Source: Staphylococcus kloosii (GTDB lineage Bacteria > Bacillota > Bacilli > Staphylococcales > Staphylococcaceae). Taken from it: a stretch of DNA of 64,000 nt. This document shows positions 42,096 through 51,829 of this stretch, one piece after another. The notes beneath the pieces are model-generated. The model searched no databases and had not been told where the DNA came from. It worked only from the letters and a program-made list of their open reading frames with translations. The position numbers and the translations under genes were made by a program. Within the stretch, counting starts at the first letter, position 1, and the number at the start of each line of letters is the position of its first letter. The stretch is taken from assembly GCF_003019255.1 (NCBI RefSeq), contig NZ_CP027846.1:682001-746000 (forward strand). The letters run 5' to 3'.

Positions 42096-43517
42096 TTAAA
42101 TACCAAAAGCGATTGGAAGCCAGAAATAAACGAATAATGAAATAATTACTATTGTAAATAAATTCAAAATAAATCCAGCTTTGATCATATCTTTCATTTC
42201 TAATTCGTCCGAACTAAACACCGCAGCATTTGGTGGCGTTGAAATAGGCAACATAAATGCACATGTAGATGAAAGTGCTACAACTGCCATGATAAAGAAT
42301 GCATCTTGATGAATAGCAGCTGCGAGTCCTATACTAATAGGCATTAACATATTAGACACCGCAGTATTTGACATTACTTCTGTTAAGAATAAAATGGCTG
42401 TCGTTAAAATAATAACGATTAATACTAATGGTAATGGTTTAACAATATCTAATAGACCACCAATCCATTTAGTTAAACCTGAATCTTCAAACGCGGCAGC
42501 TAATGAAAGGCCACCACCAAATAGAATTAAGATACCCCAAGACAGTTTAGATAAGTCGTCCCAAACGAGTAAACCACCTTTTTTAGATTTAGCAGGGATT
42601 AAGAAAAGTAATACAGCACCACTCATAGAAATTACAGTATCTGATAAATGTAATGATGCTGGTAAAGCACTGCTAGAAATCCATAAAATACTGACGAATA
42701 GAAAGACGATGCCAGTAAGTTTTTCATCGGTACTCATTGGGCCTAACGCATGTAGTTCTTTTTTAGCAAAGTCAGAAGATACTTGATCTGCATCTTCGAC
42801 TTTGAATAACCATTTAGTTAATAAGAAATATAAAACGACTAATAAAACGATTGTGATTGGTACGGCAAACAGCATCCATTGTGCGAATGATACTGTTCTA
42901 TGTAAACTTGACGAAGCAACAGCCGCAAATACCGCATTCGGTACGGAACCTATTAATGTTGCCAATCCACCAATGGAAGCGGAATAAGCAACGGTTAATA
43001 ATAATGCTTTAGAAAATTTATGTGTAGATTCAGGCGATAAAAACTTTGCTTCTTTAATTTCTTCGATAAGTGCTAATGCGATAGGTAACATCATCAAAGC
43101 AGTAGCGGCATTAGAAATCCACATTGAAATAAATGCGGTAGCAATCATTGTACCGAGAATAATACGGTTACTGTTTGAACCCATCATTGTTATTATCGTC
43201 ATGGCAATACGTTTATGTAAGTTACATTTTTCTAGTGCAATGGCAATAATAAAACCACCCATGTACATGAAAACAATTGGATCAGCATAAGCAGAGGCTG
43301 CAATTTTTTCACTAGTACCACCAGTTAGTGGTAAAAGGATTAATGGTAATAACGAAGTTGCAGGAATTGGAATGGCTTCCGTAATCCACCAAGTTGCTAC
43401 AAATAACGTAACAGCTAATACTGCTCTAGGTGCATCGCTAAGGCCTGTAATGCCAGGAATAAAATAGAAAATTAAAAATAAGGCTGGGCCAAGTATTAAA
43501 CCGATTTTTTGTTTCAT
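42096..43517 (-). CDS. Divalent anion:Na+ symporter (DASS/SLC13 family)
   Basis: A 473-residue transporter with about eleven membrane segments and the two DASS hairpin motifs SNAATALMMLPIA (around 135-147) and SNTAVSNMLMPI (around 380-391). The family takes up dicarboxylates, citrate or sulfate with sodium. From memory it differs clearly from S. aureus SdcS in these motifs, so dicarboxylate specificity is not assumed. AAAGGGGGAC precedes the ATG. A two-mismatch CodY-like sequence lies in the divergent gap to the next gene. Confidence 0.83.
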   Translation of the reverse strand: MKQKIGLILGPALFLIFYFIPGITGLSDAPRAVLAVTLFVATWWITEAIPIPATSLLPLILLPLTGGTSEKIAASAYADPIVFMYMGGFIIAIALEKCNLHKRIAMTIITMMGSNSNRIILGTMIATAFISMWISNAATALMMLPIALALIEEIKEAKFLSPESTHKFSKALLLTVAYSASIGGLATLIGSVPNAVFAAVASSSLHRTVSFAQWMLFAVPITIVLLVVLYFLLTKWLFKVEDADQVSSDFAKKELHALGPMSTDEKLTGIVFLFVSILWISSSALPASLHLSDTVISMSGAVLLFLIPAKSKKGGLLVWDDLSKLSWGILILFGGGLSLAAAFEDSGLTKWIGGLLDIVKPLPLVLIVIILTTAILFLTEVMSNTAVSNMLMPISIGLAAAIHQDAFFIMAVVALSSTCAFMLPISTPPNAAVFSSDELEMKDMIKAGFILNLFTIVIISLFVYFWLPIAFGI

Positions 43518-43705
43518 ATAAAAAGTCCCCCTTTGTTTTATGAAACCTTATCAATAAGAATATCAATTAACGCTAGCCAGCACAATAATATTTGAATTAT
43601 ATTTAAAATATTCTGAAAAGTTGATTAAATACTAATACTCATTGATAATATAAAATAAATTAATTCAAACCATTGTAATCAATAAAAATAAAGAGGGTGA
43701 AGCTA

Positions 43706-44899
43706 ATGGTATTAAATACGGTAATTGCGAAAGATGATACGTGGGTACTGTGGGCAATCATTATTATTTGGGCAACTGTAAGTTTATTTCTTGAACAACG
43801 CTATAAGTGGGCTAGTACTATATCGGGCGCAATCATAGCACTTGTGGGTGCGATGCTATTATCTAATTTTAAAATCATACCAACGAAGGCACCTGTCTAT
43901 GATACCGTATGGGACTATATTGTGCCTTTATCCATTCCCTTGTTATTGTTCGGATCGAATATTATTAAGGTATGGAAAGAAAGTAGAAGATTATTAGTCA
44001 TTTTTCTAATTGCATCAGTGGGAACAATGATTGGAGCAGTTGTTGCATTTTTAACTTTACATAGATGGATTCCATATTTGGAAAAAATTGGAGCCATGAT
44101 GACAGGAAGTTATATAGGTGGAGGTGTGAATTTTGCGGCTATAAGTTCTAAACTAAACACACCTAAAGATATGATTTCATCGACTGTCGTTGCAGATAAT
44201 AGCGTAATGGCGCTCTATTTTTTATTACTTATAGCGATACCTGCCATGCCATTTATCAAAAAGCATTTTAAAACGGATTATAACGGCGCTACAACCGAAG
44301 AAGAACAACAAGCTTTTTGGGAACCGAAGAAAATTCAAATTTTAGATATTGCGATTTCTGTGGCAACTGCCTTTACATTGGTAGCAGTAAGTTTTAAATT
44401 ATCAGAGTTAATTCAACATTGGATTCCAAAGAGTAACGTCTTTTTGACGATTATTGTCTCATTCTTTGGTGATCAATATTTATTATTAACGACGTTTACT
44501 TTAATTGTGGTCGCAATTTGGGGAGACTTTTTTGAAAAATTAGCTGGTGCATCTGAAATAGGAACATTTCTAATATATATTTTCTTTGTAGTTATTGGGA
44601 TTCCTGCATCATTTGCTACAATTATTCAAACAGCACCTTTATTATTTGTCTTTGTAATTATTATATTAATATTTAATTTAGGGCTTAGTTTAATAGTAGG
44701 TAAATTATTTCATTTTAAAATTGAAGAAATATTATTAGCGAGTAATGCTACTGCTGGAGGACCGACTACTGCTGCAGCTTTAGCAATAGGGAAACGATGG
44801 ACCAATTTAATCGGACCTATTTTAATTATAGGTACGCTAGGTTATATTATCGGTAACTATGCGGGAACACTTATTTATCACTTATTACTGTCGTTGTAA
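43706..44899 (+). CDS. DUF819 family membrane protein
   Basis: A 397-residue protein with about eleven membrane helices in the DUF819 (YjcL) family, identified by GSYIGGGVNFAAISSKL and ATAGGPTTAAALAIGKRW. These look like secondary transporters and in some bacteria are tied to amino acids or peptides; no substrate is established here. ATG 43706 follows GAGGGTG at good spacing. An acetyltransferase gene follows 21 bp later and may be co-transcribed. Confidence 0.78.
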   Translation: MVLNTVIAKDDTWVLWAIIIIWATVSLFLEQRYKWASTISGAIIALVGAMLLSNFKIIPTKAPVYDTVWDYIVPLSIPLLLFGSNIIKVWKESRRLLVIFLIASVGTMIGAVVAFLTLHRWIPYLEKIGAMMTGSYIGGGVNFAAISSKLNTPKDMISSTVVADNSVMALYFLLLIAIPAMPFIKKHFKTDYNGATTEEEQQAFWEPKKIQILDIAISVATAFTLVAVSFKLSELIQHWIPKSNVFLTIIVSFFGDQYLLLTTFTLIVVAIWGDFFEKLAGASEIGTFLIYIFFVVIGIPASFATIIQTAPLLFVFVIIILIFNLGLSLIVGKLFHFKIEEILLASNATAGGPTTAAALAIGKRWTNLIGPILIIGTLGYIIGNYAGTLIYHLLLSL

Positions 44900-44920
44900 T
44901 GGCTGTTAGGGGGAATTGAA

Positions 44921-45490
44921 GTGGATGAAAAAGAGAAAATGTTAGCTGGTGAGTGGTATGATGCAAACTATGATAGTGCATTAACTAAAGAAAGAATAAA
45001 AGCTAAAGATCTATGTTTTGATTTGAATCATACGAAACCAAGTGATACAGAGGAACGACATAAAATATTGAGCTCACTCTTTAATAATGAATTTAGCAAC
45101 ATAGAAATATTAAGTCCTTTTATGGTCGATTATGGATATAACATAACGCTTGGCGATAACGTATTTATTAATCACGATTGCTATCTAATGGATTGTGCTC
45201 CGATATCTATAGGTGACAATACATTTATCGGCCCAAAATGTGGTTTGTATACGGCTAATCATCCATTAAATGCAGTAGCAAGAAATAAAGGGTTAGAACA
45301 AGCATTACCGATAACTATTGGCAACGATGTTTGGTTAGGTGCTAACGTTATTATTTTGCCTGGCGTGACTATTGGTAATGGCGTAGTCGTAAGTGCAGGT
45401 AGTATTGTGACGAAAAATATTAGTGATAATCAACTTGTTATGGGGGCGCCAGCAAAAGTTGTTAAAGCAATAAACAATAATGAGAATTAG
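44921..45490 (+). CDS. Maltose/galactoside O-acetyltransferase-type enzyme
   Basis: A 189-residue left-handed beta-helix acyltransferase: N-terminal Mac domain (MLAGEWYDANY, about 7-17), hexapeptide repeats (about 75-180), and the catalytic His in TANHPL. It moves acetyl from acetyl-CoA to a sugar hydroxyl. The start is GTG 44921, with AGGGGG 7 bases before it. Acceptor sugar unknown. Confidence 0.85.
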   Translation: MDEKEKMLAGEWYDANYDSALTKERIKAKDLCFDLNHTKPSDTEERHKILSSLFNNEFSNIEILSPFMVDYGYNITLGDNVFINHDCYLMDCAPISIGDNTFIGPKCGLYTANHPLNAVARNKGLEQALPITIGNDVWLGANVIILPGVTIGNGVVVSAGSIVTKNISDNQLVMGAPAKVVKAINNNEN

Positions 45491-45525
45491 AAAAAGCGCA
45501 ATTTCATTTGAAATTGCGCTTTATT
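45491..45525. terminator. Bidirectional terminator
   Basis: AAAGCGCAATTTC and GAAATTGCGCTTT form a perfect stem with a four-base loop. Confidence 0.88.
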
Positions 45526-46310
45526 TAATGTGACATGTCACTGTCTCTTACGTCTGTAATAAACATATGTCCAGGAGCATGTGTAATCATTAATGAAGGT
45601 TTGGCTTCCAATGCTACTGACTGTGGTGTAACGCCACAACCCCAAAAAACAGGAACTTCATTATTATATATAGAAACAGCTTCTCCAAAATCTGGCTTAT
45701 TAATATTTTCGATACCTATTTCTTGAGGATTACCAATATGAATAGGTGTCCCATGAACGTTTTTAAAATGAGTTGTAATCTCAGTCGCTTTAATCGCTTC
45801 TTGCATCGTCATAGGACGCATGCTTACGGTAATTGGGCCATTAAATACGCCACTAGATGCTGCAGGTATATTTGTGACGTACATAGGTACATTGTGCTGT
45901 TCTTCTATATGACGTACTGGAATTTTAGCATCTAATAAGGCATGCTCAAATGTAAAGCTACAACCGATTAAAAAGCTTACCAAATCATCATTATAAAGAT
46001 GTGTGATATCACTAGGTGAAGAAACTAAAGTGCCGTTTTCATATACGTTATACTTTGCTACATCTGTTCTAATATCCGCCGAATGACCAAAGGTTGGAAA
46101 TGATGGATCACCTACTTCAGATACATCTAATAATGGACATGTTTTAGGATTTCTAAAACAAAATTTTAAAAAATCATAGGCATATGCTGAAGGTAATATC
46201 ACCACATTCGCTTGTACATAGCCTTTTGCTAAACCACTTGTGTGTCCTTGAAGTTGTCCTTCACGGATATATTGTCTAATTTTACTTGGCGACGCCTGAC
46301 TTAAATCCAT
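45525..46310 (-). CDS. DUF1445 (YcsI/D-glutamate cyclase-like) protein, putative hydro-lyase
   Basis: A 261-residue protein of the DUF1445 family. It is recognised by GYVQANVVILP near residue 30, DIRTDVPKY-like DIRTDVAKYNVYENG, and VFWGCGVTPQ near residue 222. Mammalian relatives hydrate or cyclise D-glutamate; bacterial members are often near 5-oxoprolinase or LamB/YcsF genes, but none is here. AAGGGGGATGG precedes the ATG. Function is not established. Confidence 0.75.
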   Translation of the reverse strand: MDLSQASPSKIRQYIREGQLQGHTSGLAKGYVQANVVILPSAYAYDFLKFCFRNPKTCPLLDVSEVGDPSFPTFGHSADIRTDVAKYNVYENGTLVSSPSDITHLYNDDLVSFLIGCSFTFEHALLDAKIPVRHIEEQHNVPMYVTNIPAASSGVFNGPITVSMRPMTMQEAIKATEITTHFKNVHGTPIHIGNPQEIGIENINKPDFGEAVSIYNNEVPVFWGCGVTPQSVALEAKPSLMITHAPGHMFITDVRDSDMSH

Positions 46311-46392
46311 ATTACCATCCCCCTTAATTGTATAACATTATTATATCAAATCCATGTGATGCTATGTGTGTTAAGGGCGTTAAGCGTTATTG

Positions 46393-47979
46393 CTATTCTT
46401 TATTTTCTTCCATTTCACGCTTTTCTAATGGGATAGAGTAATCCTTATCGTCTTCGATATAAGTCATTTCGAAATGTTCTATAGGCTCACGTCTTAAGGC
46501 TTTCATGATTGAGAACACCATAAGCAATAATATTATTGAGAATGGTAAACCAGTGACAACGGAAGCGGTTTGTAAACTTGTTAAACCACCAGCTAGTGTC
46601 ATTGCAATTGAGACCGCGCCAATTAAGACGCCCCAAATAATTTTATGAATCGTCTTAGGATGCGTAAGACCGCCAGTAGCCATACTAGCTACTATATGGG
46701 TAGTAGAATCTGCGCTAGTAATAATGAATATATAAATGAGTGCTATTGCTAATGCACTTGTAATATCAGCCATAGGGAACTTAGATAAAAGTTCAAATAA
46801 AGCTATCGTATAGTCTTTGTCGACAAGTTGAGCAATATTATCATTTTGTGTTAAAGCAATTTTTAAGGCAGTACCACCAAATGCTGCAATCCAAGTGAAC
46901 GAGATTAATGGTGGAATAATAAGCACGCAAATTACAAATTCTCGTATTGTTCTACCTCTAGAAACTCTGGCTACAAAACCACCAATAAATGGAGACCAAG
47001 AAATTACCCAAGCCCAATAGAATACAGTCCATTGTTGTATCCAAGCATTGTTACCGGTGTATGGACTAATTCGTAAGCTATATTCAACAAAGTGGCGTAA
47101 ATAATCTCCGATAGCTAAAGTATAAGACTCTAAAATAAATCTTAAATCACCAAAAATAAGTATGAAAACAAGTAAAATAGCACCCAAACCAATGTTAATA
47201 TTACTAAGCCATTTTACACCTCTATTTAAGCCAGTAATTGCAGAACCTAAAAATATAATAACCATTAATAGTGTTATGCCAATTTTTGTAAAGTTGTTAT
47301 TTGGTACACCATAAACATGATGTAAACCACCGCTTATTTGCATAATTCCTAAACCTATTGATGTTGCAATACCCATTACCGTAGCGATAATTGCCAAAAT
47401 ATCAATAATATTACGGATAGGTCGTTTATAGCTTTCGCCAAATACGGGTTCCATTGCAGTCGAAATTAAACCATCACGCTTTTTTCTAAATTGGAAAAAG
47501 GCTACAGTCAATCCAGCTATCGCAAAAATCGACCATTGTGATATGCCCCAATGGAAAAATGTGTAACCCATAGCTAAACGTGCGGAAGCGGCTGATTCTC
47601 CTGATGCTTTGCTAGGAAAGGGGGAATGTAAATAGTGAGAAAGTGGTTCAGCCACACCCCAAAAGACAATACCGACTCCTAATCCAGCTGAGAACAACAT
47701 GCCAATCCAAGACATGAGTGAGAATTCCGGTTCCTCATTGTCATCACCTAATTTAAATCTGCCATAGCGAGATACCGCTAAACTAATTAGGAAAATATCT
47801 AAAATAAAAATAATGACTAAAAATAGCCAACCAAACGTGTTAGTAATTACAGAATATAAAGATTGGGCATAAGTACCAAAAGGTTTTGGAAATATACCGG
47901 CAATTAAAGTAACTATTAAAATAATAGCTACTGAAATTGAATAAACTATATATTTATGTTTTGTTGCTCTATCGTTCAT
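46393..47979 (-). CDS. BCCT-family transporter (choline/glycine betaine/carnitine)
   Basis: A 528-residue, 12-helix transporter. The BCCT motif YWAWVISWSPFIGGFVAR (around 320-340) and GMLFSAGLGVGIVFWGVAEP are present, the latter with Gly-rich sodium-site residues. It imports a trimethylammonium compound for osmoprotection or as a carbon source. The C-terminal tail is short and charged. No bet/cud oxidation genes accompany it, so betaine or carnitine itself may be the substrate. It lies downstream of the DUF1445 gene on the opposite side of a short gap in the same direction, but each seems to have its own start signals. Confidence 0.87.
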   Translation of the reverse strand: MNDRATKHKYIVYSISVAIILIVTLIAGIFPKPFGTYAQSLYSVITNTFGWLFLVIIFILDIFLISLAVSRYGRFKLGDDNEEPEFSLMSWIGMLFSAGLGVGIVFWGVAEPLSHYLHSPFPSKASGESAASARLAMGYTFFHWGISQWSIFAIAGLTVAFFQFRKKRDGLISTAMEPVFGESYKRPIRNIIDILAIIATVMGIATSIGLGIMQISGGLHHVYGVPNNNFTKIGITLLMVIIFLGSAITGLNRGVKWLSNINIGLGAILLVFILIFGDLRFILESYTLAIGDYLRHFVEYSLRISPYTGNNAWIQQWTVFYWAWVISWSPFIGGFVARVSRGRTIREFVICVLIIPPLISFTWIAAFGGTALKIALTQNDNIAQLVDKDYTIALFELLSKFPMADITSALAIALIYIFIITSADSTTHIVASMATGGLTHPKTIHKIIWGVLIGAVSIAMTLAGGLTSLQTASVVTGLPFSIILLLMVFSIMKALRREPIEHFEMTYIEDDKDYSIPLEKREMEENKE

Positions 47980-48211
47980 ATTTACTATTCATTCCTTTAT
48001 ATATTTTATCGTTTTAAGTTCATTACCCTACACAATATAAACATATACATAATGTTTATATTTAATATTAAAAGTAGTGAAATTAATAGTTTGAAAACGT
48101 AAATTAAGGTTTAAATAATAAATATAAGCCACATAAGTTATTTTGCGTTATTTATATATCAACAGTTATAATTAACTATGAGCAAAGAATTTTGTTTGAG
48201 GAGGTACAAAC

Positions 48212-48724
48212 ATGAAACGTACAGCTGAGAAGGTTTTAACTTGGATAGGTATACTATTCCAAATATTGATGATTGCAGTAATGGCGTTGGCATTACCATT
48301 TTTAAATGACCCTAGCATTAAAAATGAGGCGATTAATCGTATTGAATCGATGAAAGCTAATGGAAGTTTAAATCAAGGTTTATCACAAGTCACACCTTCA
48401 GAATTATTCGATCTTGTAAAACACGGTGCGATTATTATCGTTATCATAGCTATTGTTTGTTTTATTTTAGCTATTATTATGACTCAATTAATGCGTCGCA
48501 TACCTAAGACGATAAGTGTGTTATTAATACTAATGGCTATTGTTAACCTGTTGACAGGTAACTTAATTACATCATTATTATGGTTAATAGCCGGAATTAT
48601 GTTAATGGCGCGTAGCGATAAAGCGAAGCAATATACTAAAAAACAAGCGAAACAAGTGAAGGACAGAGCGACTAAAAAAGGTTCGCAAAGTAGTCAACAA
48701 TATAAACGTAGTAATAGAAAATAA
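48212..48724 (+). CDS. DUF4064-type small membrane protein
   Basis: A 170-residue protein with an N-terminal helix (about 10-31), two or three further helices (about 72-130) and a basic Lys/Gln/Ser-rich C-terminal tail (about 135-170). It resembles DUF4064 proteins of staphylococci, of unknown role. GAGGAGG precedes the ATG. The basic tail may bind anionic lipid or nucleic acid. It ends at a strong terminator. Confidence 0.7.
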   Translation: MKRTAEKVLTWIGILFQILMIAVMALALPFLNDPSIKNEAINRIESMKANGSLNQGLSQVTPSELFDLVKHGAIIIVIIAIVCFILAIIMTQLMRRIPKTISVLLILMAIVNLLTGNLITSLLWLIAGIMLMARSDKAKQYTKKQAKQVKDRATKKGSQSSQQYKRSNRK

Positions 48725-48766
48725 TTTTACGTTGGTATCTGTGGCGTAAATTAGATCTGTGTATAT

Positions 48767-48802
48767 AAAAGCGAGCGCTAAAACTAGCGCTCGCTTTTTA
48801 TA
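48767..48802. terminator. Bidirectional terminator
   Basis: GCGAGCGCTA-AAAC-TAGCGCTCGC, a perfect GC-rich hairpin flanked by A and T runs. Confidence 0.9.
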
Positions 48803-48809
48803 TATTGGT

Positions 48810-49880
48810 TTAATCCATTTTACCTAGTTTATAACTTTCATAGACTTTTTCATGTTTAATATTACCAATGCCACCAACTACATATTTACCGAATTTAAAT
48901 AGATTTAATAAATATGCTAAGCAAACAGCTACTGTCAATGTAATTATAAATGTGAAAACAATATTTCTTATCGCACTATCTTCACGTAACATCCCAAGTT
49001 GATTGACGAAAAAGTAGTGCAATAAGTAGATACAGAAAGAGTAATTACTTATAAACAATATAAATTTTGGCACGTATTTAATATACGAAGAAAATAAGAA
49101 AAACATTAAAATAACCATTGTGACATAGATAGGTATATCAAATCGTTTTGATTCTACCCAAGTACTTACGCCAAATACGTAGTTACAAATTAATAACCCA
49201 GCGGCTAATATGGTACCGATGATAATAGACGTAGTATATTTTTTAATATTTTTCATAAGTGTTTCATAATAAACACCAGTGTAAAAACCAAGGACAAAAT
49301 AACTAATCCATCCGAGAAATAACATCCAGCCTTCACGTCCCCAAAACATCGAGACGATGTCGCCATGCGCAGGTGGTACATATTGTCTGAATGCCCAATA
49401 TAGCGTGGCGAAAATAGTCGTGCCAATAACCATAGGGATAGGTTTCCATCTCACTAAATATTTAGCAAAAAAGAAATGTAATAAATAAAATTGCATAATT
49501 ATCACAATAAAATATGTAACTGCTGCACCATGAAACATTGTGTCATTCAAGTGTCCTATAAAAGCTTTAAAAGAGTCAGGTTTAAAATAAAAGTAAGAAA
49601 TACCAATATTTATAAACACATAGGGGATACCTAAATAAATTAACTTGTTTTTGAAAAATCCTTGCTTTATCGTTGTATGATAATTTTTAGCTAATAAAAA
49701 TTCTGATATAAAAACAAACAAAGGCGTACTAAACATTAATAGCAATTGAACGATACGAATTAATGTACCTTTGCCTAAATTATCACTTTGGATAAAGGTA
49801 GTTGTTATAGAGTGAATGAGCACTATACTAAGACAAGCGATTGTGCGCATCCAAAAAATCACTGATGTGTATGTTTTCAT
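48810..49880 (-). CDS. Acyltransferase 3 family membrane protein (IcaC/OafA-like)
   Basis: A 356-residue protein with ten membrane helices and the acyltransferase 3 opening FWMRTIACLSIVLIHSI, including the conserved R and H. Relatives O-acetylate or O-succinylate surface sugars, or, like IcaC, act in PNAG production. No icaADB genes are near, so a general cell-surface acyltransferase is the safer reading. AAGAAAGGTATA lies about 10 bases before the ATG. Confidence 0.78.
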   Translation of the reverse strand: MKTYTSVIFWMRTIACLSIVLIHSITTTFIQSDNLGKGTLIRIVQLLLMFSTPLFVFISEFLLAKNYHTTIKQGFFKNKLIYLGIPYVFINIGISYFYFKPDSFKAFIGHLNDTMFHGAAVTYFIVIIMQFYLLHFFFAKYLVRWKPIPMVIGTTIFATLYWAFRQYVPPAHGDIVSMFWGREGWMLFLGWISYFVLGFYTGVYYETLMKNIKKYTTSIIIGTILAAGLLICNYVFGVSTWVESKRFDIPIYVTMVILMFFLFSSYIKYVPKFILFISNYSFCIYLLHYFFVNQLGMLREDSAIRNIVFTFIITLTVAVCLAYLLNLFKFGKYVVGGIGNIKHEKVYESYKLGKMD

Positions 49881-50121
49881 TGTTAAGACTATACCTTTCT
49901 TAAAATGTTGTGCATTATATAAAAATAAATTTCAATTCAGTAAATATTCGAATAGAAATCATAACATATATAAATAAAATACAATATTAATTTATGTTCA
50001 ATAAAGATTAAATTTTAATTACAAAATCAATGGACGCTGCTATATCAATGTTTTAGTTAGTGATTTTAAAGTTTTAGTGCTAATTAATTGATAGGGCGCA
50101 ATACAAATTCGAAAAGTTAAC

Positions 50122-50135
50122 TGGAAGCGTTTGCA
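50122..50135 (+). promoter_or_regulatory. cre box (CcpA site) of rocA
   Basis: TGGAAGCGTTTGCA matches TGNAARCGNWWNCA at all 14 positions and overlaps the rocA -35 (TTGCAA, 50131-50136), which would give catabolite repression of proline and arginine breakdown. Confidence 0.85.
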
Positions 50136-50159
50136 ATTATGATTAGAAGTCGCTAGAAT
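50131..50159 (+). promoter_or_regulatory. rocA promoter
   Basis: TTGCAA (50131-50136), 17 bp, TAGAAT (50154-50159). Confidence 0.7.
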
Positions 50160-50224
50160 ATAAAAGGAATGGAAGAATCCATTTTTAAGTTTTTCTATTT
50201 ACAAATGACATGGGGGTAGAAAAG

Positions 50225-51769
50225 ATGGTAGTTAAGTATAGTTATGAACCTGGAATAGATTTTACAGATCCTAAAAATGTAGAATCATTCAAAGAGACCT
50301 TAAATAAAGTTAAAGGTGAATTGAATACAAAAATTCCTTTAGTAATAAATGGAGAAGAGTCGTTTACAAAAGATACGTATACGTCTATTAATCCAGCGAA
50401 AACTTCTGAAATAATCGCAGAAGTATCAAAAGCTTCTAAGAAAGAAGTGGATAAAGCTTTTGATGCGGCAAATAAAGCATACGAATCATGGAGAAAATGG
50501 TCTCATAGAGATCGTGCAGAACTATTATTACGTATTGCTGCAATTATTCGCAGAAGAAAAGAAGAAATCGCGGCAGTAATGGTTTATGAAGCAGGTAAAC
50601 CATGGGATGAAGCTGTAGGCGATGCAAGCGAAGGTATTGACTTTATTGAATATTATGCAAGATCTATGATGGACTTAGCTGATGGTAAACCAGTATTGGA
50701 TAGAGAAGGAGAACATAATAAATACTTCTATAAACCAATTGGTACTGGCGTTACAATTCCACCTTGGAACTTCCCATTTGCTATTATGGCTGGTACAACA
50801 TTAGCTCCAGTCGTTGCAGGTAATACTGTATTATTAAAACCAGCAGAAGATACACCATTAACTGCGTATAAATTAATGGAAATTTTAGAAGAAGCAGGCT
50901 TACCAAAAGGTGTAGTTAACTTTGTGCCTGGTGACCCTAAAGAAATTGGCGACTATTTAGTTGATAGTAAACATACGCACTTTGTTACATTTACTGGTTC
51001 AAGAGCAACTGGTGTGCGTATTTTTGAACGTGCGGCTAAAGTACAAAAAGGTCAACAATTCTTGAAACGTGTTATCGTTGAAATGGGCGGTAAAGATGCG
51101 ATTATCGTAGATAAAGATTGTGATACTGATTTAGCAGCAGAATCAATCGTGACATCTGCATTCGGTTTCTCTGGACAAAAATGTTCAGCATGTTCAAGAG
51201 CAATTGTACACAAAGATGTGCATGATGAAGTTTTACAAAAAGCAATCAAATTAACTCAAGAAATTGAAGTGGGTAACACTTTAAATAACACTTACATGGG
51301 ACCTGTAATTAATAAAAAACAATTCGATAAGATTAAAGACTATATCGAAATTGGTGGTAAAGAAGGTAAGATTGAACAAGGTGGCGGCGCTGACGATGGC
51401 ACTGGTTACTTTATCGAGCCAACTATTATTTCAGGTTTAAAATCTAAAGACCGTGTAATGCAAGAAGAAATCTTTGGACCAGTAGTAGGCTTTGTTAAAG
51501 GTTCAGACTTTGATGAGTTATTAGAAATTGCTAATGACACTGATTACGGTTTAACAGGTGCAGTAATCACTAATAATCGTGAGCACTGGATTAGAGCATG
51601 TCGCGATTATGATGTAGGTAACTTATACCTAAATCGTGGTTGTACTGCAGCAGTTATGGGGTATCACCCATTCGGTGGCTTTAAAATGTCTGGTACAGAT
51701 GCCAAAACAGGAAGTCCTGACTACTTATTGAACTTCTTAGAACAAAAAGTAGTGTCAGAAATGCTTTAA
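50225..51769 (+). CDS. rocA: 1-pyrroline-5-carboxylate dehydrogenase
   Basis: A 514-residue aldehyde dehydrogenase that oxidises pyrroline-5-carboxylate (as glutamate semialdehyde) to glutamate with NAD. It has the PPWNFPFA Asn region, the catalytic Glu in VEMGGKDA and the catalytic Cys in SGQKCSACSR. The N-terminus MVVKYSYEPGIDF matches RocA-type enzymes. ATG 50225 was chosen because GGGGGT lies about 7 bases upstream; the ATG at 50210 lies ahead of that site and has none of its own. It has its own promoter with a cre box and its own terminator. Confidence 0.94.
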   Translation: MVVKYSYEPGIDFTDPKNVESFKETLNKVKGELNTKIPLVINGEESFTKDTYTSINPAKTSEIIAEVSKASKKEVDKAFDAANKAYESWRKWSHRDRAELLLRIAAIIRRRKEEIAAVMVYEAGKPWDEAVGDASEGIDFIEYYARSMMDLADGKPVLDREGEHNKYFYKPIGTGVTIPPWNFPFAIMAGTTLAPVVAGNTVLLKPAEDTPLTAYKLMEILEEAGLPKGVVNFVPGDPKEIGDYLVDSKHTHFVTFTGSRATGVRIFERAAKVQKGQQFLKRVIVEMGGKDAIIVDKDCDTDLAAESIVTSAFGFSGQKCSACSRAIVHKDVHDEVLQKAIKLTQEIEVGNTLNNTYMGPVINKKQFDKIKDYIEIGGKEGKIEQGGGADDGTGYFIEPTIISGLKSKDRVMQEEIFGPVVGFVKGSDFDELLEIANDTDYGLTGAVITNNREHWIRACRDYDVGNLYLNRGCTAAVMGYHPFGGFKMSGTDAKTGSPDYLLNFLEQKVVSEML

Positions 51770-51782
51770 TATGCATAACAAA

Positions 51783-51820
51783 ACTACCTATTAGCTTATA
51801 TGGCTAATAGGTAGTTTTTT
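51783..51820. terminator. Bidirectional terminator
   Basis: ACTACCTATTAGC pairs with GCTAATAGGTAGT, then TTTTTT. Confidence 0.88.
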
Positions 51821-51829
51821 GTGTGTCGT

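Larger units (their letters stand above)
49881..50224. other. Divergent control region of the acyltransferase gene and rocA
   Basis: 344 bp, AT-rich. It holds the rocA promoter and a perfect cre box; nothing gene-like is seen. Confidence 0.65.

Noticed and set aside
42394..42786. 130-codon open frame antisense to the DASS transporter
   Set aside because: Shadow frame of a real membrane protein gene; no start signals and no recognisable motif.
43607..43621. CodY-like AATATTCTGAAAAGT between the DASS and DUF819 genes
   Set aside because: Two mismatches in a very AT-rich gap; not strong enough to list as a site.
48810..49880. icaC of a PNAG biofilm operon
   Set aside because: The protein is only family-level similar and no icaA, icaD or icaB lies nearby.
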